This document shows, in pieces, positions 23,394 through 29,697 of a DNA stretch of 29,697 bases (positions are counted from its first letter, which is position 1; each line of letters opens with the position of its first letter). Source of the stretch: Flavonifractor avistercoris. Its GTDB lineage: Bacteria > Bacillota > Clostridia > Oscillospirales > Oscillospiraceae. Under the pieces are notes generated by a model. It searched no databases. It was not told where the DNA came from and saw nothing but the letters and a program-made list of their open reading frames with translations. Location of the stretch: assembly GCA_019119085.1 (NCBI GenBank), contig DWXT01000200.1, positions 1 through 29,697 of the forward strand, written 5' to 3'. The translations under genes and the position numbers were made by a program.

Positions 23394-23444
23394 GGAGAGG
23401 AAGAAATCCTTCGCCTGTGAATCTTATGGAAACCAGGAGCTGCT

Positions 23445-24575
23445 ATGGACAAAAAACTGCTGAAAAGTATCCTGTTCATCATCACCTACGCGGTGGTGCT
23501 GGTGGTGGTGCTGGCCCGCCTGGACGTGATCGGACAGGCGGTGATGTGGGTGCTGGGCGTGCTACAGCCGCTGCTCATCGGCTTTGCCATCGCCTTTGTG
23601 CTCAACCGGCCCTGCCGCTTCTTCCACCGGCTCTATCTGCGGGGCCTGGGCAGCACCCGGGCCAGGAAGGCCGCCCGCCCGCTGGCGGTGCTCTCCTCCT
23701 ACCTGGCCCTCATGGCGGTGATCACCGCCATTTTTGCCTATGTGCTGCCGAAATTCGTGGAGAGCATCCAGACCTTTGTGCTCAATCTGAGCGGGTACCT
23801 GACCAACCTCCAGTCCGGCTACAACCAGATCATTGATCAGCTGCACCTGGACGCGGAGACCCTGGATCTCTCCTGGCTGAACGAGAAGCTCAGCGGGCTG
23901 TTTGACCAGGTGCTCACCTTCCTGTCCGACACAGGGCCCCAGCTGCTGGCCTCTGTCACCAGCAGCCTGGTGTCCGCCGTGGTGACGGGGGTGCTGGCCG
24001 TCGTGTTCTCCATCTATATGCTCTCCGGCCAGGAGAAGCTGCTGCGCCAGTGCCGCCGGGTGTTCCGGGCCTATGTGCCCGCCAGGATCGCCGGCCCGGT
24101 CGCGGACGTGGTGCATCTCACTGCGGACACCTTTACCCGCTTCGTCACCGGACAGCTCACCGAGGCCTGCATCATCGGCGGCCTGACCGCCGTGGGGATG
24201 CTCTTCATCCAGGCGGATTACGCCCCCCTCATCGGCGTGATCGTGGGCGCGTCCGCCATCATCCCGGTGGCGGGGGCCTATATCGGCGCCATTGTCTCCG
24301 CCCTGCTGCTGCTGGTGGTCTCCCCCGTCAAGGCCCTGATCTTCCTGATCTTCCTCATCATCCTCCAGCAGTTCGAGGGAAATGTGATCTACCCCAAGGT
24401 GGTGGGCACCTCCATCGGCCTGCCCGGGCTGTGGGTGCTGGCCGCCGTCACCGTGGGCGCTAGCGTGGGCAGCCTGCTGGGCGTGCTGCTCAGCGTCCCC
24501 ATCGCCTCCATCCTCTATACCCTGCTGCGCCGGAATGTGCGCAAGCGCCTGGACGGGCCGGAGCGGAAGGGGTGA
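23445..24575 (+). CDS. AI-2E family transporter (PerM/YtvI type)
   Basis: The protein has 376 residues and about seven or eight membrane helices. Two or three N-terminal helices precede a 75-residue amphipathic middle segment (about 105-160, FVESIQTFVLNLSGYLTNLQ and onward) that lies outside the helices. The C-terminal membrane domain carries the family motifs GLTAVGMLFIQADYAPLIGVI, IPVAGAYIGAIVSALLLL and QQFEGNVIYPKVVG. The family includes the E. coli AI-2 exporter TqsA and various ion exporters, so the substrate cannot be told from sequence. It stands alone between its own promoter and terminator, facing away from nifS-iscU. Confidence 0.9.
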   Translation: MDKKLLKSILFIITYAVVLVVVLARLDVIGQAVMWVLGVLQPLLIGFAIAFVLNRPCRFFHRLYLRGLGSTRARKAARPLAVLSSYLALMAVITAIFAYVLPKFVESIQTFVLNLSGYLTNLQSGYNQIIDQLHLDAETLDLSWLNEKLSGLFDQVLTFLSDTGPQLLASVTSSLVSAVVTGVLAVVFSIYMLSGQEKLLRQCRRVFRAYVPARIAGPVADVVHLTADTFTRFVTGQLTEACIIGGLTAVGMLFIQADYAPLIGVIVGASAIIPVAGAYIGAIVSALLLLVVSPVKALIFLIFLIILQQFEGNVIYPKVVGTSIGLPGLWVLAAVTVGASVGSLLGVLLSVPIASILYTLLRRNVRKRLDGPERKG

Positions 24576-24615
24576 GCCCGCTCCCCGCCGGGCACTCAGG
24601 CAGCGACAGCGAACG

Positions 24616-24667
24616 GCAACCTGCGCCCCGGAATCCATGGGATTTCGGGGCGTTTTTTGCAGGTTGC
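24616..24667 (+). terminator. Intrinsic terminator after the AI-2E transporter gene
   Basis: A 13-bp stem (24624-24636 with 24640-24652, one G-T pair) is followed by TTTTTT (24653-24658). An outer pairing GCAACCTGC/GCAGGTTGC encloses both stem and T-tract, which is unusual and could compete with the terminator form. The -35 of the next promoter begins inside the outer arm. Confidence 0.88.
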
Positions 24668-24692
24668 TTTTTTCCCGGGGAGCGGCTATACT
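24664..24692 (+). promoter_or_regulatory. Promoter of the SLH protein gene
   Basis: TTGCTT (24664-24669), a 17-base spacer and TATACT (24687-24692). The gene starts about 38 bases downstream, after GGGAGG at 24716-24721. Confidence 0.75.
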
Positions 24693-24729
24693 GTAGTTAT
24701 GGAAACCTTGCAAAAGGGAGGTACGTACA

Positions 24730-27045
24730 ATGAAAGGAAGGAGAATCCTGTCTCTGGCGCTGGCCGCGCTGACGGCGGTCTCCCTGCTGACCGTATCCGC
24801 CTCCGCGGCCGGATTTTCCGACATGGTGGGCCACTGGGCCCGGGACGACGTGGAGTATCTGGCCGCCCAGGGGGTGGTCAAGGGCACCAGCGCCACCACC
24901 TTTGCCCCCGACCAGAAGATGACCGCCTGCGAGGCCCTGCTGTTCTGCTCCCGGGCCGCCGGCGTCAGCGAGGAGGACAAGGCCGCCATCGCCGCCGACT
25001 GGGCGGACGAGCTGGCGGAGCTCCTCCCGGACAGCCTCTACTCCTGGGCTGCAGAGGAGATGGCCGTATGCCTGGAGACCGGCATCCTCTCCGTGACCGA
25101 GCTGCGGGCCCTGAGCGCGGACGACGGCCTGCTCAAGACCATCAGCCGGGAGAGCCTGGCCATGTATCTGGTGCGGGCCATGCAGCTGGACGCCATGGCG
25201 AAAAACCTGAGCACCTACCCCATGGACTTCGCGGACACCAGCTCCATCTCCGCCGCTCTGCAGCCCTATGTCTACCTGCTGGATACATACGGCATCGTCC
25301 GGGGCAATGAGGCCAACTGCTTCCTGCCCAAGAGCTCCCTGACCCGGGCGGAGATGGCCACCATGCTCCGCCGGGCCATGGACTTCATGGAGGAGCGGGG
25401 GCTCTATGCCGAGCTGCCCGCCTACACCGACTACGACTGGGTGGGGGGCACCATCACCCAGGCGGCGGAGGACGGCGCCGGCGGCGTCTCCCTTACCCTG
25501 ACCAGCACCATCACCGGCACCCAGACCGTCACCCTCCCCGCCGGCGTGATCATCTATGAGAACAACATGCGCGCCTCTGCCGAGCCTTTGAGTCTGCTCC
25601 AGACAGGCACCTATGCCCGGGTGAACCTGGACGGGGACGGCTCAGTCCTGTCGGTGCGCCTGGGCGGCGCCGTCACCGCCTACACCGGCACCGTCACCGA
25701 CATTGAGCCCGGGAGCGTGACCCTGGACGTGAACGGCGTGTCCCGCCGGCTGGAGATCGACCGCTTCACCGCCATCCAGGCCGACGGCGTCTCCATTCCC
25801 GCCCAGGTGCTCAGCAATCAGGGCGGCTACACCACCGCCGCCTGCCAGGTGGACGCCATGGGCCACCTGGCAGCCCTCCAGCTCTCCAGCGGCGGCCGCA
25901 CCGAGGAGGGCATCCTCCGGGCGGTGGACGGCCGCTCCGGCAGCCAGACCCTCACCGTCACCGCCTTTGACGGCGGGGAGACGCGGTATACCCTGCCCTC
26001 CGGCACGGCGGTCACCGTGGACGGCGGCGCCGGCAGCATGTCCGACCGGTACGAGGGCTGTTATGTCAATCTGCGGGTGTCCAACGACAGCGAGGGACGC
26101 CTCACCGCCGTGTCGGTGGACACCGGCACCCAGTATCTCCAGGGCACGGTTCAGACCGTGGTTACCAATCCCCAGAACGGCCTGGCCCTGACCGATATGG
26201 TGAGCGGGCGCAACACGGCCTACCTGCTCACCGACCAGGCCGCCGTCCGCTACAACGGGAAGACGGCACGGCTGTCGGATGTGCCGGCGGGCGCCTTCGC
26301 CACCCTCCGCCTCTCCAACGGCTATGTCACCTGGATGGACGCCTATCCCGGCGCGGCCAACACGGTCAAGGGCGTCCTGGACGCCATCTCCTACGGGGAC
26401 GTGATCACCCTGCGGGTGCGCACCGACGGCGGCGAGACCGCCTCCGTGACGGCAGACGCCGCCGTGCCCCCCACCGTGACCCGGGACGGCCAGGCCGGCT
26501 CCCTGGAGTCCCTGCGCACCGGCGACACGGTGGTGCTCACACTCCAGGGCGGGCGGGTGACCGCCGTGGAGGCCCAGGCCCAGAGCATTACCGTCACCGG
26601 CACCGTCACCCGGACTGCCCGGCGGGGCGGGACGGTCACCCTGGATGTGCGCCTCAGCGACGGCTCCGCCGTCACCTACGAGGTGGACAGCGCCGCGCCC
26701 GCCACCCGGGACGGCCGCTCCATCGACGCGGAGGAGCTGAATGCGGACGACTGGGTGGAGCTGGTGGTTCACAACGGCGTGGTGGAGTCCATCACCGCCT
26801 ATGAGGACGCCGGCCGGAACACCCGGCTGGAGGGCACCGTCCTGGAGACCGACACCCGGGACGAGACCCTGCGCGTCCGACTCTCCGACGGGGGCACCCT
26901 CACCGTGGACGTGTCAGGGGCCAGCTTCCTCACCGCCGACGGCGGCTCCACCAGCCTGCGCCGCCTGTCGGAGGACGACCGGGTGCAGCTCTTCGGCGAC
27001 TACAGCGGCAACCGCTTCGTGGCCACCCTGGTGATCCTGCTGTAA
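24730..27045 (+). CDS. S-layer homology domain protein with tandem beta modules
   Basis: The protein has 771 residues. A Sec signal peptide (MKGRRILSLALAALTAVSLLTVSASA) probably ends near residue 26. SLH-type segments follow: a clear first one at about 27-77 (FSDMVGHWARDDVEYLAAQGVVKG), a degenerate second one (about 110-160) and a clear third (about 165-220, LTRAEMATMLRRAM). They should anchor the protein to cell-wall polymers. The rest (about 230-771) consists of beta-rich modules of about 75 residues, most opening with a G-T/V-V-x start (GTVTDIEPG, GILRAVDGR, GTVQTVVTN, GVLDAISYG, GTVTRTARR, GTVLETDTR). No enzyme motif is visible. A structural surface role is likely. Confidence 0.85.
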   Translation: MKGRRILSLALAALTAVSLLTVSASAAGFSDMVGHWARDDVEYLAAQGVVKGTSATTFAPDQKMTACEALLFCSRAAGVSEEDKAAIAADWADELAELLPDSLYSWAAEEMAVCLETGILSVTELRALSADDGLLKTISRESLAMYLVRAMQLDAMAKNLSTYPMDFADTSSISAALQPYVYLLDTYGIVRGNEANCFLPKSSLTRAEMATMLRRAMDFMEERGLYAELPAYTDYDWVGGTITQAAEDGAGGVSLTLTSTITGTQTVTLPAGVIIYENNMRASAEPLSLLQTGTYARVNLDGDGSVLSVRLGGAVTAYTGTVTDIEPGSVTLDVNGVSRRLEIDRFTAIQADGVSIPAQVLSNQGGYTTAACQVDAMGHLAALQLSSGGRTEEGILRAVDGRSGSQTLTVTAFDGGETRYTLPSGTAVTVDGGAGSMSDRYEGCYVNLRVSNDSEGRLTAVSVDTGTQYLQGTVQTVVTNPQNGLALTDMVSGRNTAYLLTDQAAVRYNGKTARLSDVPAGAFATLRLSNGYVTWMDAYPGAANTVKGVLDAISYGDVITLRVRTDGGETASVTADAAVPPTVTRDGQAGSLESLRTGDTVVLTLQGGRVTAVEAQAQSITVTGTVTRTARRGGTVTLDVRLSDGSAVTYEVDSAAPATRDGRSIDAEELNADDWVELVVHNGVVESITAYEDAGRNTRLEGTVLETDTRDETLRVRLSDGGTLTVDVSGASFLTADGGSTSLRRLSEDDRVQLFGDYSGNRFVATLVILL

Positions 27046-27063
27046 ACATTGCGGCCAAAGTCC

Positions 27064-27099
27064 AAACGGCCCGGACTCCGAAGGGAGTCCGGGCCGTTT
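27064..27099. terminator. Bidirectional intrinsic terminator
   Basis: A perfect 16-bp stem (27064-27079 with 27084-27099) is followed by TTTTT on plus. On minus the last stem bases are TTT followed by GGA, giving a weaker tail. It lies between the convergent SLH gene and mnmE. Confidence 0.9.
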
Positions 27100-27122
27100 T
27101 TCTCTGCCTGTTTGCTTCGCGC

Positions 27123-28493
27123 CTACTTGCCCACGCAGAACCGCTGGAAGATGCGGGCGGTCACATCCTCCCGCACGCTGGCCCCGGTGAGCTCCCCCAG
27201 GGCGGACAGGGCCTCCTCCACATCGGTGAGCAGGGCGTCGGGGGTGATCCCCGCCGCCAGGCTCTCCCCGGCCCGCTCCACCCCCGCCAGGGCCCGGCGG
27301 GCGGCCTCGGCCTGGCGGGCGTTGGTGAGCAGCTCCCCGGCCGCCTCCGCCCCGCCGGTGGGGAAGAGGGACGCGATGTCCCCCTCCAGCTCCTCCAGGC
27401 CCGCGCCGGTGGCGGCGCTCACCACCCGCAGGTTGGGGAAGCGGCGGCGCAGCGCCTCCACATCCGCCGCCAGGGGCCGGTCGGACTTGTTCACCAGGCA
27501 GAGCACCCGGGGGGCCTTTTCGGCCTCGTCCATGGCGGCCAAGTCCTCGGCCGTCAGGGGCTCCGACCCGTCCACCACCAGCAGGGCCAGCCGGGCCTCC
27601 TCCAGGGCGGCCCTGCTGCGCGCCACGCCGATGCGCTCCACCGCATCCTCCGTGTCCCGCAGGCCGGCGGTGTCGATGAGCTTGAGCACCACCCCGCCCA
27701 GTTTGCACCGGGCCTCCACCGTGTCCCGGGTGGTGCCGGGCACGTCGGTAACGATGGCCCGGTCGTAGCCCACCAGAGCGTTGAGCAGGGAGGACTTGCC
27801 CGCGTTGGGCCGCCCCACCAGCACGCAGGGCACCCACCCGGCGATGTACCGCCCCCGCTCATAGGTGGCCAGCAGGGCGGACAGGCCCGCCCGGGCCTCC
27901 TCCAGCCCCGCCCGGATGGTGTCCGCCCGGAAGGGGTCGATGTCCTCATCGGGGTAGTCCAGCACCGCGTGGAAGTGGGCCATGAGATCCACCAGGCCGT
28001 CGTAGATTGCCCCCACCCGGCGGCCCAGGGCGCCGGAGAGCTGCCCGGCGGCCTGCCGCACGGCGGCGGGGGTCTCCGCGTCGATGAGATCCGCCACCGC
28101 CTCCGCCTGGGTCAGATCCAGCTTGCCGTTGAGGAAGGCCCGCCGGGTGAACTCCCCCGGCCCGGCCTGCCGCACCCCCTGGGCAAACAGGGCCTCCAGC
28201 CCCAGCTGGAGCACCGCCGGCGAGCCGTGGCACTGAAACTCCGCCGTGTCCTCCCCGGTGTAGCTGCGGGGCGCCCGGGAGATGGTGGCCAGGGCCTGGT
28301 CGATGGGGGCGCCGTCGGGGCCCAGCAGGGTGCCGTAGACCAGCCGGCGGCTCTCATACTCCGCCAGGGACTTTCCGCTGGCGGGGCGGAACACGGCGGC
28401 GGCGGCCTCAATGGCGCCGTCTCCGCTCAGGCGCAGGATGCCGATGGCGCTGGGGAGGGGGGGCGTGGCAATGGCGGCGATGGTTTGGGACAT
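27123..28493 (-). CDS. mnmE: tRNA modification GTPase MnmE
   Basis: The protein has 456 residues and is full length. The N-terminal tetrahydrofolate-binding domain (about 1-120) includes TIAAIATPPLPSAIGILRLSG. A helical domain is split by the G domain, whose P-loop is GRPNAGKSS (227-235); DTAGLRDT and NKSD follow. The C-terminus is FCVGK, matching the family's invariant Cys-x-Gly-Lys end. With MnmG it adds the carboxymethylaminomethyl (or aminomethyl) group to U34 of certain tRNAs. In many Bacillota mnmE lies in the rnpA-yidC-jag-mnmE-mnmG cluster near oriC. Here mnmG is not adjacent: the SLH gene lies downstream, convergent. Confidence 0.97.
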   Translation of the reverse strand: MSQTIAAIATPPLPSAIGILRLSGDGAIEAAAAVFRPASGKSLAEYESRRLVYGTLLGPDGAPIDQALATISRAPRSYTGEDTAEFQCHGSPAVLQLGLEALFAQGVRQAGPGEFTRRAFLNGKLDLTQAEAVADLIDAETPAAVRQAAGQLSGALGRRVGAIYDGLVDLMAHFHAVLDYPDEDIDPFRADTIRAGLEEARAGLSALLATYERGRYIAGWVPCVLVGRPNAGKSSLLNALVGYDRAIVTDVPGTTRDTVEARCKLGGVVLKLIDTAGLRDTEDAVERIGVARSRAALEEARLALLVVDGSEPLTAEDLAAMDEAEKAPRVLCLVNKSDRPLAADVEALRRRFPNLRVVSAATGAGLEELEGDIASLFPTGGAEAAGELLTNARQAEAARRALAGVERAGESLAAGITPDALLTDVEEALSALGELTGASVREDVTARIFQRFCVGK

Positions 28494-28516
28494 ATTCTCA
28501 CCTCAACGAGACACGG

Positions 28517-28544
28517 CCGCCGCCCGGCGCAGGCCGGGCGGCGG
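28517..28544. other. GC hairpin in the mnmE leader
   Basis: A 12-bp perfect stem CCGCCGCCCGGC/GCCGGGCGGCGG with loop GCAG lies 23 bases upstream of the mnmE start codon. It has no T-tract in the mnmE direction, so it is not an obvious terminator. It may affect translation or mRNA stability. Confidence 0.6.
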
Positions 28545-28613
28545 AAAAAGATTGGCGAATCCGCCGGACAAATTTCCCTTGACTTCGCTTATGTCAACCG
28601 AAATCTGCATATC

Positions 28614-28669
28614 TGTGGACAAACGCGGTGGAAAAGCGATGTGGATAACCCTGTGGACAATGTGGAAAG
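28614..28669. promoter_or_regulatory. Cluster of DnaA-box-like nonamers
   Basis: On the plus strand the nonamers are TGTGGACAA (28614-28622), TGTGGATAA (28640-28648, an exact reverse of the DnaA consensus TTATCCACA), TGTGGACAA (28652-28660) and TGTGGAAAG (28661-28669). All have the same orientation. They sit in the 248-base gap between the pyridoxamine kinase and mnmE, which also contains an inverted TTGAC/GTCAA pair (28580-28598). No dnaA gene or DNA-unwinding element is identifiable in the window. It may be part of an origin, a DnaA titration site, or a DnaA-controlled promoter of mnmE. Confidence 0.55.
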
Positions 28670-28741
28670 AGCCTTATACACCGGGGTTTTACCCGATCCT
28701 GACCGGGACTTTACCCTGCATATACCATTGTATATTGTCTG

Positions 28742-29611
28742 TCAACGAACATCTGTACGGCTGGGGGCGGGGCCCATCAGCTCGTCCAGCAGAGGCTCAA
28801 ACTGGACGCCCTCCGGCAGGGGAGTGCCCACGGCCAGGGTATAGGCCACGCAGTGCTGGACAAAATCCGCCGCCCGCTGGGAAGCGTCGGCCAGGCCCTC
28901 CCCCCGCAGCAGGGAGCCCAGCAGCACGCTGGCGAAGAGATCCCCGGTGCCGGAGAAGCGGGCGGGCTCCTGCCGAGCCATGGCGAAGGAGATCCGGCCG
29001 GTCTCCCGGTCGAAGCAGCCCGCGCCGGTCACGCCGGGGTGCAGCCCCACCCCCGTGAGCACCACGGAGCGCTGCCCGTCCAGGCTCAGCCGCTCCAGCC
29101 AGGCCCGCAGGCCGGCCTCGTCCCCGGGGCAGGAGGCGTAGTCCTCCCCCAGCAGCAGGGAGGCCTCGGTGAGATTGGGGGTGATCACGTCGGCCTGGGC
29201 GGCCAGCTCCTCCATCCGGCGGCACAGCTCCGGCGTGTAGGTGCGGTAGGGCTTCCCGTGGTCGCCCATCACCGGATCCACCAGTACCAGGGTGTCCGCC
29301 CGGCGGAACTGCCGGTAAAATGCCTCAATCTGGGCGATCTGGCCGGCCGAGCCCAGAAAACCGCTGTAGATGGCGTCAAAGGTCACCCCTAACTCCGCCC
29401 AGTGGGCGGCGGTCTCCGACATCTGATCCGAGAGATCCAGAAAGACGGCGTGCGGGCTGGGCGGGAAGGCGGTGTGGGCGGACAGGTAAGCTGTAAGCAT
29501 GGGGCAGCACTGCCCGCCCATGGCGGACAGCACCGGCAGCACCACGGTGGTGGAGCAGCGGCCAAAGCCGGAGAGATCCTGAATGGCGGCGATCCTCGGC
29601 GCGCGTTTCAT
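28742..29611 (-). CDS. Pyridoxamine/pyridoxal kinase (PdxK/PdxY-like)
   Basis: The protein has 289 residues. The ATG at 29611 follows GGGGGA; an upstream in-frame ATG is preceded by no ribosome site and lies on the promoter. It has the ribokinase-like fold of B6-vitamer kinases: IAAIQDLSGFGRCSTTVVLPVLSAMG at the N-terminus, VLVDPVMGDHGKPY in the middle, then ITPNLTEASLLLG. The catalytic Asp lies in the GTGDLFASVLLGSLLRG anion-hole motif. It phosphorylates pyridoxal, pyridoxine or pyridoxamine in salvage of PLP, the cofactor used by the nearby cysteine desulfurase among others. It is transcribed from its own promoter. Confidence 0.9.
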   Translation of the reverse strand: MKRAPRIAAIQDLSGFGRCSTTVVLPVLSAMGGQCCPMLTAYLSAHTAFPPSPHAVFLDLSDQMSETAAHWAELGVTFDAIYSGFLGSAGQIAQIEAFYRQFRRADTLVLVDPVMGDHGKPYRTYTPELCRRMEELAAQADVITPNLTEASLLLGEDYASCPGDEAGLRAWLERLSLDGQRSVVLTGVGLHPGVTGAGCFDRETGRISFAMARQEPARFSGTGDLFASVLLGSLLRGEGLADASQRAADFVQHCVAYTLAVGTPLPEGVQFEPLLDELMGPAPSRTDVR

Positions 29612-29645
29612 ACGAGTTCCCCCTTGTGTGTTGGGTTTCCCCTCT

Positions 29646-29674
29646 ATTATAACCGCCCCGGTGTCAGAGTGCAA
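29646..29674 (-). promoter_or_regulatory. Promoter of the pyridoxamine kinase gene
   Basis: On the minus strand, TTGCAC (29674-29669), a 17-base spacer and a perfect TATAAT (29651-29646), 35 bases before the start codon. Confidence 0.8.
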
Positions 29675-29697
29675 TTGACTTTTTCCGTGCCGGATGG

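Noticed and set aside
24730..27045. Short direct DNA repeats (ACCGTCACCG-type) in the SLH gene as a CRISPR or satellite
   Set aside because: They are irregularly spaced and follow from repeated Thr-Val-Thr codons in the beta modules. There are no spacers and no cas genes.

Overview
The window is a GC-rich stretch of bacterial chromosome. It is dense with short operons, and most intergenic gaps hold recognisable sigma-A type promoters and hairpin terminators. The gene set points to an anaerobic gut-type Bacillota: a T-box leader, MetNIQ with a NIL domain, a Spo0B-type CitA/DcuS kinase, an S-layer-homology protein, a Rae1-like NYN nuclease and a two-subunit class I fumarase. With the high GC this suggests the Oscillospiraceae (Flavonifractor/Lawsonibacter-like). 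That placement is inference; there is no rRNA gene to anchor it.

Layout. 1-1521 (+): the end of a Ser/Thr protein kinase, then a zinc-ribbon/TM/beta-helix surface protein. 1582-8035 (-): a full F1Fo ATP synthase operon (atpB-E-F-H-A-G-D-C) preceded by a DUF2798-like membrane protein. A non-coding segment of serial hairpins lies between atpG and atpD. 8826-12602 (+): a CitA/DcuS-type two-component system followed by fumarase alpha and beta subunits, probably one dicarboxylate-responsive unit. 12678-14242 (-): an ECF sigma factor with its putative membrane anti-sigma factor. 14243-14656: a repeat-rich gap. 14657-17979 (+): a Tet(M)/EF-G-like GTPase fused to a Rae1/YacP-like NYN endoribonuclease, translationally coupled to trmO. 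18067-21203 (-): metN-metI from their own promoter, then metQ behind a separate methionine T-box leader. 21204-21567: a MITE-like hairpin element between two identical copies of a terminator. 21568-23227 (-): nifS-iscU. 23445-24575 (+): an AI-2E family transporter. 24730-27045 (+): an SLH protein with tandem beta modules. 27123-28493 (-): mnmE, followed by a gap with a cluster of DnaA-box-like nonamers. 28742-29611 (-): a pyridoxamine kinase.

Two things stand out. One is the ribosome-protection-like GTPase fused to an A-site-type mRNA nuclease, a plausible single-chain ribosome rescue or surveillance enzyme. The other is a family of hairpin-rich intergenic elements. Two copies (about 3462-3539 and 21333-21415) keep the same linker and the same apical loop while their stems differ by compensatory changes. 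One of these sits inside the ATP synthase operon; the other sits in an element that appears to have inserted at a terminator and duplicated it.
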